Below, piece by piece: positions 36,693-45,343 of a stretch of DNA of 64,000 bases. How positions within the stretch are numbered: position 1 is the stretch's first letter; each line of letters opens with the position of its first letter. The notes beneath the pieces are model-generated. The model did no database searches. It was not told where the DNA came from and saw only the letters and a list, made by a program, of their open reading frames with translations. Made by a program: the position numbers and the translations under genes. The DNA comes from Dyadobacter psychrophilus (lineage in GTDB: Bacteria > Bacteroidota > Bacteroidia > Cytophagales > Spirosomataceae): the NCBI RefSeq assembly GCF_900167945.1, contig NZ_FUZA01000010.1:100095-164094 (forward strand), read 5' to 3'.

Positions 36693-36711
36693 TATATTTG
36701 ATTAAACAAAT
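36693..36711 (+). promoter_or_regulatory. Promoter box with overlapping palindrome for the toxin-antitoxin pair
   Basis: TATATTTG (36693-36700) is an exact -7 box 21 bases before the antitoxin ATG. Overlapping it is a palindrome ATTTG-ATTAAA-CAAAT at 36696-36711. This is the position expected for an autoregulatory operator bound by the antitoxin. Confidence 0.55.
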
Positions 36712-36720
36712 CTATACACT

Positions 36721-36948
36721 ATGAAAGTCGACATCAAGGTGCCGAACGCAAGTTCTAGTATTTTTCGCACTCATAAATCCTATTCTGCCGAAGAGATAAT
36801 AGCTGCCGGCGGAGCTGCCAAATTTGGTGAAAAGACTAAAAATAATAATGAAAGAATCATTCAAGCGCTTCAAAATGGTCCTGATGTTGAACCATTTACG
36901 GATGAGGAGTGGGAAGATTTGATGCGTCAGCTTGAGGCGACCAAATAA
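36721..36948 (+). CDS. Putative antitoxin of a PIN-type toxin-antitoxin pair
   Basis: A 75-residue protein with no family I recognise with confidence. The N-terminal part (KVDIKVPNASSSIF) may form strands; the C-terminal part is acidic (DVEPFTDEEWEDLMRQLEATK), as expected for a toxin-wrapping tail. Its stop codon overlaps the start of the PIN gene by one base, the usual order of antitoxin then toxin. The region is AT-rich compared with its neighbours. The role comes from context. Confidence 0.75.
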   Translation: MKVDIKVPNASSSIFRTHKSYSAEEIIAAGGAAKFGEKTKNNNERIIQALQNGPDVEPFTDEEWEDLMRQLEATK

Positions 36949-37415
36949 TGGGTGTTATATTTGATACCAATATTTTGATAGCAATTGTTAGGGCAGGAGA
37001 TCAGTCTGGGATACTTAAATACCTTAATCCCGTAAATAGTAAGGTTTACATTTCCATAGTTTCAGAAGGAGAGATCAAATCGCTTGCGCTGCAAAATAAA
37101 TGGGGAAGTAATAGGATCAATGCTTTGGAGCGTCTCCTGAATCAAATTACTATTATTGATATAACGAATGTTGGAATAAACACTTATTCGGAAATTGATT
37201 CTTATTCTCAATTACGCAATCCAAGTTTTAAGAAGTATCCTTTCACAACTCCAAGAAATATGGGCAAGAATGATCTTTGGATTGCCTCACTTGCTGCACT
37301 TTTAGGGCTTGAACTTGTTACTGCTGATTCAGATTTTGATCATCTACATGACGTTTTTTGTGATGTAAAAAGAATTGATCAGAGGGAGTTTCTGCCCTTC
37401 TTCATTAAAAACTAA
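36948..37415 (+). CDS. PIN-domain ribonuclease toxin (VapC-like)
   Basis: A 155-residue PIN protein. The acidic metal site is formed by Asp6 (IFDTNILIA), Glu near 40-42 (SEGEIKSL), Asp near 108 (GKNDLWIASLA) and Asp near 126 (TADSDFDHL). PIN toxins cut RNA, often tRNA or rRNA. It is translated together with the small upstream gene (one-base overlap) and ends close to priA. Base composition is more AT-rich than that of the pab and priA genes around it, which suggests gain by transfer. Confidence 0.88.
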   Translation: MGVIFDTNILIAIVRAGDQSGILKYLNPVNSKVYISIVSEGEIKSLALQNKWGSNRINALERLLNQITIIDITNVGINTYSEIDSYSQLRNPSFKKYPFTTPRNMGKNDLWIASLAALLGLELVTADSDFDHLHDVFCDVKRIDQREFLPFFIKN

Positions 37416-37433
37416 ACCTTGCCCCACTGCACA

Positions 37434-39926
37434 ATGGCCTCCCTTTTTGAGGAAGAAACTACTTTTTTTGCCGATCTGATTTTACCGGTTCCGATTCCTT
37501 CTTTGTTTACTTATAGGGTTCCCAGGGAAATGAGCGGAATGATTAAAGTGGGCGCCCGTGTGATTGTGCAGTTTGGTCAAAAAAGAGTGATAACGGCTGT
37601 TGTCGCTAACATACATTCAAATCCGCCTTCGAAATACCAGGCTAAATACATTCTCGAACTGCTTGACGAACAGCCCATTGTCACAACGCGCCAGCTCGAA
37701 CTGTTCAACTGGGTTGCTGAATATTATCTCTGCAACATTGGCGAAGTCCTTAACATTGCTCTTCCAGCCGGGCTGAAAATCACAAGCCAGTCAAGAATAC
37801 AGCTGAATCCCGAATTTGAACATGATGACTTACTGACGGACCAGGAAAGAATTGTTATTGATGAAATAAAAAGGCATCAAACCCTTTCCTACGAAGAAGT
37901 TGAGCGGCTTTTGCAGCGTTCCAACATTACGGCAATCATTAAGTCTCTGGTCGGCAAGCGTGCGGTAATCCTGTTTGAAGAGGTTAAGGAGCGATATAAG
38001 CCTAAGGTTGTCAGAAAAATCAGGTTAAATGCTTCTTACACGTCCAATGACGCGCTTTCTAAGCTGGCGGCGTCACTGGATAAGACGCCTAAGCAGCAGG
38101 AAATTTTGTTAAAATATCTGAGTTACATTCCGGTTTACAACAATCCGGATCTGAACTCGAAAGGACTTGATAAATCCATATTTAGTCAGGATGATAATGT
38201 TTCGGATGCCTCTTTAAACACATTGGTCAAGAAGGGAATTTTTGAGCAGTTCGAGATTTTCATTTCTAGATTTGACGACATTCCGGCCAGCAACGCAGTC
38301 ATAACACTTACTGAAACGCAAAAAGAGGCCTCTCAACAAATTCACGCACTTTTCGCGGAAAAAGAAGTTGTCCTTTTACACGGAATCACCGGCAGCGGTA
38401 AAACGGAAGTTTACATCGAACTCATCAAACAAGTCCTGGAAAGCGGCTCACAGGTTCTATTCCTGTTGCCTGAAATTGCGTTAACAACGCAAATCGTTGT
38501 GCGGTTAAGAAAGGTTTTTGGTGATGTAATGGGTATTTACCATTCCAAATTTTCTGATAACGAACGTGTTGAAGTCTGGAAAGGCATTCTGGACGGGAAA
38601 TTTCAGTTTGTCGTCGGCGTGCGTTCAGCCGTTTTCCTTCCTTTTGATAATCTGGGGCTAATCATTGTTGACGAGGAACACGAAACTTCCTACAAACAGC
38701 ATGATCCTGCACCCCGCTATAATGCACGTGACGTGGCCGTGATTATGTCTTATATGCACAAAGGCAAAACGCTGCTTGGCTCCGCAACGCCTTCATTGGA
38801 AAGCTATTACCATGCACAAACGGGCAGATATGGATTTGTAGAAATGAAGCAGCGATTCGGAAATGCTGCGTTGCCGACATTTGAGTTAATTGATACAAAA
38901 AAAGAAAAGAAGTCGAAGAAGATGAAAAACGAATTTTCATCTGTGCTGATTGACCATTTAAAACTTAATCTTCAAAATAAAGAACAGACCATCCTGTTCC
39001 AGAATCGCCGCGGTTACTCCCCTTACCTGCAATGCGAAATTTGTAACTGGATTCCTGAATGTGCCAATTGTGACGTCAGCCTTACGTATCACATGAAAGC
39101 GGGCGAGCTTCGTTGCCATTACTGCGGTCATAAAGAAGAAGTGACGCGAACTTGTCCGCAATGCGGTTCCACGCAGGTTAAAACGATGGGTTACGGAACT
39201 GAAAAGATCGAGGATGAAATTCATTCAATGTTTCCGGAAGCCCGTGTGCAAAGGATGGATCTGGATACGACAAGGGCAAAAAACGCTTACCAACAAATCA
39301 TTTCCGAATTCGAAGAAGGCGGCATTGACATTCTTGTCGGGACACAAATGGTAAGCAAAGGACTTGATTTTGACAATGTTAGCATTGTCGGAATTTTTGA
39401 TGCGGACCGCATTATCCACTTCCCCGAATTTCGCGCTTCGGAACGCGCGTTCCAAATGCTCACACAGGTAAGCGGGCGTGCAGGCAGACGAGCCGAAAAG
39501 CCTGGAAAAGTCCTTATCCAAACCAATAATCCAGGCCAAAGACTGCTTGAAAGGATCATCAATAACGATTACGAAGGAATGTATGCGGCTGAAATTGAGG
39601 AGCGTGAAAAATTTCACTATCCTCCATTTACGCGGCTCATAAAAGTGACGGTCAAGCACGTCGACGAGGCCACTTCCAGCAAGGCTGCGAAGGTTCTTGC
39701 AGAGAAACTCACCGCCAATCTGGGAGCAAGCCGGGTTCTCGGACCGCAGCCGCCGTTGGTGGAAAGAGTAAGAAATCAGTTTTTGTTCGACATTCTCATC
39801 AAACTTGAACGAGAAAAGATTAATTTTAAGGCGGCAAAGTCATTTATACAAGAAAAGGTTATTGATATTTTAACCGATAAGACGCTCAAAAGCATCCAGG
39901 TCGTGATTGACGTGGACTGTTTATAA
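37434..39926 (+). CDS. priA: Primosomal protein N' (replication restart helicase)
   Basis: About 830 residues from ATG 37434 (MASLFEEE); a TTG at 37419 is an alternative. PriA reloads the replisome at stalled forks. The N-terminal DNA-binding domain (FADLILPVPIPSLFTYRVP) leads to the helicase core: Walker A LLHGITGSGKTEVY, Walker B IIVDEEHE and GSATPSLES. The zinc-binding cysteines are in QCEICNWIPECANCD and CHYCGHKEE...CPQCGS. GTQMVSKGLDFDNV and QVSGRAGR mark helicase motifs V and VI. Intact and of normal length. Confidence 0.97.
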   Translation: MASLFEEETTFFADLILPVPIPSLFTYRVPREMSGMIKVGARVIVQFGQKRVITAVVANIHSNPPSKYQAKYILELLDEQPIVTTRQLELFNWVAEYYLCNIGEVLNIALPAGLKITSQSRIQLNPEFEHDDLLTDQERIVIDEIKRHQTLSYEEVERLLQRSNITAIIKSLVGKRAVILFEEVKERYKPKVVRKIRLNASYTSNDALSKLAASLDKTPKQQEILLKYLSYIPVYNNPDLNSKGLDKSIFSQDDNVSDASLNTLVKKGIFEQFEIFISRFDDIPASNAVITLTETQKEASQQIHALFAEKEVVLLHGITGSGKTEVYIELIKQVLESGSQVLFLLPEIALTTQIVVRLRKVFGDVMGIYHSKFSDNERVEVWKGILDGKFQFVVGVRSAVFLPFDNLGLIIVDEEHETSYKQHDPAPRYNARDVAVIMSYMHKGKTLLGSATPSLESYYHAQTGRYGFVEMKQRFGNAALPTFELIDTKKEKKSKKMKNEFSSVLIDHLKLNLQNKEQTILFQNRRGYSPYLQCEICNWIPECANCDVSLTYHMKAGELRCHYCGHKEEVTRTCPQCGSTQVKTMGYGTEKIEDEIHSMFPEARVQRMDLDTTRAKNAYQQIISEFEEGGIDILVGTQMVSKGLDFDNVSIVGIFDADRIIHFPEFRASERAFQMLTQVSGRAGRRAEKPGKVLIQTNNPGQRLLERIINNDYEGMYAAEIEEREKFHYPPFTRLIKVTVKHVDEATSSKAAKVLAEKLTANLGASRVLGPQPPLVERVRNQFLFDILIKLEREKINFKAAKSFIQEKVIDILTDKTLKSIQVVIDVDCL

Positions 39927-39952
39927 AAATCATTTTTACTGCATATTAATCT

Positions 39953-41392
39953 ATGTCTTCCAAAAAAACCAGAATTGTTGCTACCGTAGGTCCAGCCTCC
40001 GAAACAAAAGAAACATTGTATGCGTTGGCCAAAGCCGGGGTAAACGTTTTTCGCCTTAACTTCTCTCACGGTTCTCATGCTGATCACCTTCAAAGATTAA
40101 CTACCATTCGGGAAATCAATGAAGAATATGGCTTAAATCTTGCCATTTTGCAGGATTTGCAGGGACCAAAAATCCGTATCGGAATGGTTGCCGAAAAAGA
40201 TGGCGTTCTGATCGAAGCAGGTAATAAATTGATTTTGTCCAACACAGAAGTGCTTGGAACAGCTGAAAAAGTGAGCACGCCTTATGACGGCATGTACAAC
40301 GACGTAAAAATCGGCGACCGAATCCTGATGGATGACGGAAAACTGGAAGTGCTTGTTACAGGAATGGACGGAACAGACGTAATTACCGAAGTCATATATG
40401 GCGGTTATTTGAAATCCAAAAAAGGAGTAAACTTGCCAAATACAAAGGTTTCGATGCCTTCTGTGACTACAAAGGACTACGAAGATTTGGATTTTGGTCT
40501 TGAAAATAATGTGGAGTGGGTGGCATTGTCATTCGTGCGCACGGCTTCGGAACTGATTAAAGTAAAGGAATACATTGCCAGCAAAGGCAAAACGGCGCGT
40601 TTGGTTGCGAAAATCGAAAAGCCGGAAGCAATCCTTAACATTGACGAGATCATTGAAGCAACGGACGCCATCATGGTTGCCCGCGGCGATTTGGGCGTGG
40701 AACTTCCAGCTGAGGAAGTGCCTATGATCCAGAAAATGATCGTTGACAAATGCAATAAAGCCGGTAAGCCCGTTATCGTAGCGACACAAATGCTGGAAAG
40801 CATGATCGACAGCCCGCGTGCAACCCGTGCAGAGCTTAATGACGTTGCCAACTCTGTGCTTGATGGTGCCGATGCAGTAATGCTTAGCGCTGAAACTGCT
40901 TCTGGAAAATATCCATTGCTGGCCGTTGAAAGCATGACGAGAACAATCGAAAGAGTTGAAACATCTACAAACAGCATTTATTTCAAACATCACGCTGCTG
41001 TTAGCGAAAGCACTAGTGTTAATAAACTGAATGATTATGTTGTGATGAGCGCTTGCCGCCTGGCACGTGATACGCAGGCAAAAGCGATCATCGGGATCAC
41101 ACGTTCTGGCTATACATCGTTCCGTCTTTCACATCACCGCCCAAAGGCCGGCTTGCTGATTTTCACTTCCAATAAGGTGTTAATGAACCAATTAGCATTG
41201 TATTGGGGAACAAAAGTATATTACTACGACCGCGATCAGGATGCTTCCACAGATGACCTGATTGAGGACATCAAGCAGTTTTTGGTTGAAAAAGGTGAAT
41301 TGGTAAAAGGTGATGTGTTCATAAACACCCTTAGCATTCCAGTTTCAAGACAGCGCAAGACCAACACAGTGAAGTTGAGTGTTGTAGAATAA
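39953..41392 (+). CDS. pyk: Pyruvate kinase
   Basis: A 479-residue glycolytic enzyme that makes pyruvate and ATP from phosphoenolpyruvate. It shows the N-terminal TKIVATVGPAS-like segment (KKTRIVATVGPAS), NVFRLNFSHGSH, LQDLQGPKIRIG, the catalytic signature LVAKIEKPEAILNIDEII, MVARGDLGVELP and VATQMLESMI. The C-terminal allosteric domain (IIGITRSGYTSFRLSHHRP) is complete, with no extra PEP-utiliser domain. It starts 26 bases after priA and has its own terminator. Confidence 0.97.
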   Translation: MSSKKTRIVATVGPASETKETLYALAKAGVNVFRLNFSHGSHADHLQRLTTIREINEEYGLNLAILQDLQGPKIRIGMVAEKDGVLIEAGNKLILSNTEVLGTAEKVSTPYDGMYNDVKIGDRILMDDGKLEVLVTGMDGTDVITEVIYGGYLKSKKGVNLPNTKVSMPSVTTKDYEDLDFGLENNVEWVALSFVRTASELIKVKEYIASKGKTARLVAKIEKPEAILNIDEIIEATDAIMVARGDLGVELPAEEVPMIQKMIVDKCNKAGKPVIVATQMLESMIDSPRATRAELNDVANSVLDGADAVMLSAETASGKYPLLAVESMTRTIERVETSTNSIYFKHHAAVSESTSVNKLNDYVVMSACRLARDTQAKAIIGITRSGYTSFRLSHHRPKAGLLIFTSNKVLMNQLALYWGTKVYYYDRDQDASTDDLIEDIKQFLVEKGELVKGDVFINTLSIPVSRQRKTNTVKLSVVE

Positions 41393-41416
41393 AATAAGAA
41401 GATTTTTAAGCGTATG

Positions 41417-41450
41417 AGCAGCAGGAGGTAACTTCTGCTGCTTTTGCTTT
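41417..41450 (+). terminator. Terminator after pyk
   Basis: AGCAGCAG pairs with CTGCTGCT around a 10-base loop and is followed by a T-rich run. Confidence 0.75.
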
Positions 41451-41541
41451 TATACGGCAATCCTTTACCGCTAGAAAAATGACAGCCAGCCGTTAAGACA
41501 ATCCTTTTCCGCGCTGACTTGAAAAATCATTATATTTACTT

Positions 41542-42189
41542 ATGAGCAAATCAATAGGACATATGATAGCTTCTTCAAATCCGCAGAAGGTTTTACCTAG
41601 AAAAATCTCAGCGAAAAATATACCTGACGTTCTGATCCATGAAATAATTGACGGCATACCCTTGTATCGCAGAGGTTACCGTGACGTGTTGGCCAAAACG
41701 AAAACGGTAGAAGACATTATGGGTTGCAGTTCATTGCAGTTTTTTATTATTGATTACATCCTTGGCATTCTATATCCGTCCATTAATAGGCAAAAGTATA
41801 TTATTGCAACAAATGAAGCCGGCCTGCACTTGGATAAAAGAAACAACTTGTCAGGAGACATTATGATCTTCGATAAGGATGTTCTAACTATCGATAAAAT
41901 TGATACACACTATTCAAAGGTCCATCCAAAAATCTCCATCGAGATAGACTTAGACGTGGAGTTGGAGACGTTTACAGAAAATGGCTACATCACAATTAAA
42001 ACACAAAAGCTTCTCGGCTTTGGTGCAGATAAAGTGATTTGGTTTCTGACAAAGCCCAAGAGCGTAATGATCGCAGCAAAGGATGCTGAATGGCAAACGT
42101 TCAGTTGGGATCATGATATTGAAGTGCTGGATGGGATCAGTTGCAATGTTGGTAAATACCTGAAAGACAAGGGATCAGAGTTTGCTTAA
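41542..42189 (+). CDS. Uma2 family (PD-(D/E)XK-like) putative nuclease
   Basis: A 215-residue protein. The segment around residues 105-185 matches the Uma2 pattern: SGDIMIFDKD, HPKISIEIDLDVE, a Lys-containing helix (TIKTQKLLGFGADKVIWFL) and a following strand. Glu/Asp in IEIDLD and Lys in the next helix would be the metal-dependent nuclease residues. Uma2 proteins are frequent in Cytophagales and Cyanobacteria as scattered copies; their biological role is not settled. It is a single gene closed by a strong terminator. Confidence 0.82.
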   Translation: MSKSIGHMIASSNPQKVLPRKISAKNIPDVLIHEIIDGIPLYRRGYRDVLAKTKTVEDIMGCSSLQFFIIDYILGILYPSINRQKYIIATNEAGLHLDKRNNLSGDIMIFDKDVLTIDKIDTHYSKVHPKISIEIDLDVELETFTENGYITIKTQKLLGFGADKVIWFLTKPKSVMIAAKDAEWQTFSWDHDIEVLDGISCNVGKYLKDKGSEFA

Positions 42190-42206
42190 ACAGATTTACA
42201 GAATTT

Positions 42207-42243
42207 AAAAAGCGGAGAAACTTCATCTCCGCTTTTATTTTTT
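42207..42243 (+). terminator. Terminator after the Uma2 gene
   Basis: AAAAGCGGAGA pairs with TCTCCGCTTTT around a 7-base loop, followed by a long T-rich run. Confidence 0.9.
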
Positions 42244-42250
42244 TATTTAT

Positions 42251-42286
42251 AACTAATAAAATAGTTTTAAAACTAATAAAATAGTC
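42251..42286 (+). promoter_or_regulatory. Double BlaI-type operator (two 15-bp direct repeats)
   Basis: The sequence aactaataaaatagt occurs at 42251-42265 and again at 42271-42285, a 20-base period that puts both on the same DNA face. Each copy is itself a dyad (ACTA...TAGT arms with a central AT-rich spacer), the shape of BlaI/MecI operators. They lie directly upstream of the -7 box of the blaI-like gene. Confidence 0.75.
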
Positions 42287-42287
42287 C

Positions 42288-42295
42288 TATCTTTG
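42288..42295 (+). promoter_or_regulatory. TAnnTTTG -7 box for the blaI-blaR1 unit
   Basis: TATCTTTG, an exact match, starts two bases after the second operator copy, so a bound repressor would block RNA polymerase. Confidence 0.7.
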
Positions 42296-42334
42296 AATCA
42301 GTAATTCGAAATACTAGCAAGACAAATCAACATT

Positions 42335-42709
42335 ATGGAAATTCGCACATTAACCCGTGCCGAGGAAGAGATCATGAGGATCTTATGGCAACTGAAAAAG
42401 GCTTTCGTGAAAGATATTCTGGCCGAAATGCCCGAACCAAAGCCCGCTTATAACACCGTTTCCACAATCATCAGGATTCTCGAGAAAAAAGAGGTTGTTG
42501 GCTACACGGCTTATGGCAAAACGCATGAATATTTTCCGCTGATCAGCGAAGAAGAATACAAACGCCATGAAATGCAACAGCTGATGGTCAATTATTTTGA
42601 CAATTCACTCCCTAATCTCGTTTCATTCTTCGTGAAAGACAACGATCTCAAAACCAAGGATCTGGATGAAATAATGAAGCTGATCAACGACCACAAAAAC
42701 GAACAATAA
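42335..42709 (+). CDS. BlaI/MecI/CopY family transcriptional repressor
   Basis: A 124-residue winged-helix repressor. It starts LTRAEEEIMRILWQLKKAFVKDIL, the family signature, with recognition helix YNTVSTIIRILEKKEVV and wing GYTAYGKTHEYFPLI. The C-terminal helices make the dimer. The two operator copies upstream point to autorepression, and the M56 protease gene 11 bases downstream is the expected antirepressor partner. No beta-lactamase gene is in the window, so the regulon may be cell-envelope stress. Confidence 0.95.
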   Translation: MEIRTLTRAEEEIMRILWQLKKAFVKDILAEMPEPKPAYNTVSTIIRILEKKEVVGYTAYGKTHEYFPLISEEEYKRHEMQQLMVNYFDNSLPNLVSFFVKDNDLKTKDLDEIMKLINDHKNEQ

Positions 42710-42720
42710 ATCCGCTAGCT

Positions 42721-44190
42721 ATGGAAACGCTGTTATACTTCGGAAAGGTTAATCTGTACTGGATCTTGCTGTTTGCATGCTACCAGCTCATGCTGCGAAA
42801 TCATACATTCTTTAAATGGAATCGTTATTACCTCTTAGGCTCTTTAATAGCGGCTTTTTTCCTTCCGTTATTAATTTATCCTGAGAATGCACCTGCAATT
42901 CCCGTTGTGTATCAGGTGAATGCTGCCGATTTTACAGTTAGAGCGAACGAAGCCGAAGCAGCGCCCTTCATGACCTGGACACAGATAATCTGGACAATTT
43001 ATGGGCTCGGATTTCTTGTTACGGTGTTTCAGTTTTTCAAGCACATTATTCAGTTAAGGAAGTTTTTAAAGGCAGGCGAAATTATCGAACTCGATGACTG
43101 CACCGTGGTGCTGATCGACTCTAACAACACAGGTTCATTTTCTTTCCTGAACTGGATTGTAATTAACCGTAACGATTATGAACATCATTTCGATGCCATT
43201 TTAAGACATGAAATGGTCCACACGCAGCAAATGCACAGCTTGGATATTCTGCTCATTGAGATCTTGAAAGTACTGTTCTGGTTCAACCCATTTTTATTGC
43301 TATACAAGCGTTCCATGCAGGAGATTCACGAATTTCTCGCAGATGCTCAGGCACCGAACCGGGACAATTACGCGCGATTTCTCGTTGCCTACGCCTTAAA
43401 AGCGCCCATAACTTCCTTAACAAATCACTTTTTCAAGCCATCCCAAATCAAAAATCGAATTCGTATGATTTACAAAAACAGAACTTCGAAATGGATGCTC
43501 AGCACTTATTTGTTCGCCTTGACGGTAATTGCCAGCACGGCATTATTTGTCGCAGGATGCGAACGAACTGAGCAGAATGAGGCAGAAATCGCCGCCCGGA
43601 ATGCAGAGAAAGCCACAAAAGATGCACTTCCCGACGATAAAATCTTCTCAGTGGTTGAAGAACAGCCTGAATTCCCCGGCGGTCAACAGGCAATGTTTCA
43701 ATTTTTAGGGAGGAAAATCAAATATCCAACAGCCGCGGCGAACGCTAATGTGCAAGGCAAAGTCTTTTTGCAGTTTGTCGTTACTGATGAAGGAAACATT
43801 CAAGATATTGTTGTTTTAAAAGGCATTGGTTATGGCTGTGATGCTGAGTCCGTACGAGTCCTAAAGCTATTTCCTAAATGGAAACCAGGAAAACAGAATG
43901 GTAAGCCCGTTAATGTAAAATTCACGTTACCAGTTAATTTCCAATTGGAAGAAAGTGATAGTGAAAGTGCTACAAGCACGATACACCTAGATGAAAAAAT
44001 GGCAAGTGTGGTGCATTATGCTTTTTCACCGCTCTACATTTTGGATGGAAAAGAAATGGAAAATGCAGATTTTCTTAAGAAATTGCCAGGTGAAAAAATT
44101 AAAAGCATGGACGTATTAAAGGGTGAAAAAGCGGAGGAAGTTTATGGAGACAAAGGCAAGAATGGTGTGATCAAAATTACCACCAAGTAG
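42721..44190 (+). CDS. BlaR1-type M56 metallopeptidase with TonB and plug-like C-terminus
   Basis: A 489-residue inner-membrane protein. Four N-terminal membrane helices surround an M56 zinc-peptidase site (ILRHEMVHTQQMHSLD, with the HExxH-like HEMVH), and a further helix (TYLFALTVIASTALFVAGC) precedes the periplasmic part. In place of the penicillin sensor of classical BlaR1 there is a TonB C-terminal domain (EEQPEFPGGQQAMFQFL...GKVFLQFVVTDEG) and then a segment like a TonB-receptor plug (SPLYILDGKEM, GEKAEEVYGDKGKNGVI). It probably cleaves the BlaI-type repressor when its periplasmic part senses a signal. Confidence 0.92.
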   Translation: METLLYFGKVNLYWILLFACYQLMLRNHTFFKWNRYYLLGSLIAAFFLPLLIYPENAPAIPVVYQVNAADFTVRANEAEAAPFMTWTQIIWTIYGLGFLVTVFQFFKHIIQLRKFLKAGEIIELDDCTVVLIDSNNTGSFSFLNWIVINRNDYEHHFDAILRHEMVHTQQMHSLDILLIEILKVLFWFNPFLLLYKRSMQEIHEFLADAQAPNRDNYARFLVAYALKAPITSLTNHFFKPSQIKNRIRMIYKNRTSKWMLSTYLFALTVIASTALFVAGCERTEQNEAEIAARNAEKATKDALPDDKIFSVVEEQPEFPGGQQAMFQFLGRKIKYPTAAANANVQGKVFLQFVVTDEGNIQDIVVLKGIGYGCDAESVRVLKLFPKWKPGKQNGKPVNVKFTLPVNFQLEESDSESATSTIHLDEKMASVVHYAFSPLYILDGKEMENADFLKKLPGEKIKSMDVLKGEKAEEVYGDKGKNGVIKITTK

Positions 44191-44224
44191 CAAGCTGCTC
44201 TTTTGACCAACAAACTAAAATCAC

Positions 44225-44252
44225 AATGCCCGGCCTGTTCCGGGCATTTTTG
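44225..44252 (+). terminator. Terminator after the blaR1-like gene
   Basis: AATGCCCGG pairs with CCGGGCATT around a 6-base loop, followed by TTTTTGTT. Confidence 0.88.
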
Positions 44253-44275
44253 TTAGACATTTCGGTGCGAATTGA

Positions 44276-44283
44276 TACATTTG
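44276..44283 (+). promoter_or_regulatory. TAnnTTTG -7 box for the oxidoreductase gene
   Basis: TACATTTG, an exact match, lies 31 bases before the ATG at 44314. It argues against the in-frame TTG at 44272 as the start, because that would put the start before the promoter. Confidence 0.6.
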
Positions 44284-44313
44284 CTTCCGCAGCATTCATT
44301 CCGAAACCAACCT

Positions 44314-45339
44314 ATGCCAATCCTTAAAGCAGCCATCATTGGCGGTGGCCATATTGCAGATCAAAACCACATTCCCGCCCTAAAAGCACTTCCAGAACGC
44401 GTTGAACTCGTGGCCATTTGCAGTCGCGACATTCAAAAAGCGAGAGCACTGGCCGATAAGCATCACATTCCCCTGGCTTATAATAATGCCGCCGAAATGT
44501 TTGACAGCGATAGCAAGCCGGACCTGATCATCAATTGCACAGCCAATAACCTGCATTATCCGTTTACGGTGCAGGCTTTGGAAAACAACTGCCATGTATT
44601 GTGCGAAAAGCCTCCGGCAATGAATGCAGCTCAGGCTGTCGAAATGGCCGATTTGGCCCAGAAAAAAGGCAAAGTGCTGGCTTATAACTTTCAGCTTAGA
44701 CAGACGCCAGAATATAGCTTGCTAAAACGATCTTTGGAAAGTGGCCGCCTTGGGGAAATCTATCACATTAAGGCCAATTTCCTACGCAGGCGGGGAATTC
44801 CCGGCTGGGGAAACTTCACGAATAAATCGATCCAGGGAGGTGGCGCATTAATGGATCTGGGTGTACATGTGCTGGATCTTGCACTGGGCTTGCTCGATTA
44901 TGGTGAGCCGGACCGGATTATAGCAAACACGTACGATTTTATTGGAAAAGCAGGCGGAAAAGGGTTGATGGGAAGTTGGGATGCAGAAAAGTTTGAAGTT
45001 GAAGACGCTTGTTTCGCCCATTTATCTTTCCCAAATAATGCAAGCATCACATTGTCCACCTCATTTGCCCTGAATACAAAAATCCAGAAAAATGTTAATT
45101 TGGAAGTGTTTGGAACAAAGGCTGGCGCAGTGCTGAATCCGTTTGCATTATACAGTGAAATGGAAGGAGAGCTCGTCGATATGGAGTTCCCGCATCTTGA
45201 AGAAACCGATATTCAGTTTAAAAACACAGTTGCATTTTTAGATTTCTGCGAAGGCAAACGGAGCAATATTTGCGACGCAAAGCAGGGCGCTATCCTGCAA
45301 AAGATTGTAGAAGCTATTTATAAAAGTGCAGAAAAGTGA
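44314..45339 (+). CDS. Gfo/Idh/MocA family NAD(P)-dependent oxidoreductase
   Basis: About 341 residues from ATG 44314 (MPILKAAIIGGG). The Rossmann fold has AAIIGGGHIADQNHIPAL, the cofactor-site CEKPPAM contains the conserved EKP, and the C-terminal dehydrogenase domain has GGGALMDLGVHVLDLAL. The family oxidises or reduces sugars, inositols or sugar derivatives; the substrate cannot be read from sequence. It converges on exbD with a 4-base gap. Confidence 0.92.
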   Translation: MPILKAAIIGGGHIADQNHIPALKALPERVELVAICSRDIQKARALADKHHIPLAYNNAAEMFDSDSKPDLIINCTANNLHYPFTVQALENNCHVLCEKPPAMNAAQAVEMADLAQKKGKVLAYNFQLRQTPEYSLLKRSLESGRLGEIYHIKANFLRRRGIPGWGNFTNKSIQGGGALMDLGVHVLDLALGLLDYGEPDRIIANTYDFIGKAGGKGLMGSWDAEKFEVEDACFAHLSFPNNASITLSTSFALNTKIQKNVNLEVFGTKAGAVLNPFALYSEMEGELVDMEFPHLEETDIQFKNTVAFLDFCEGKRSNICDAKQGAILQKIVEAIYKSAEK

Positions 45340-45343
45340 TGGC

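Noticed and set aside
42335..44190. Beta-lactam resistance locus
   Set aside because: The regulator pair resembles blaI-blaR1, but the sensor lacks a penicillin-binding domain and no beta-lactamase gene is present.
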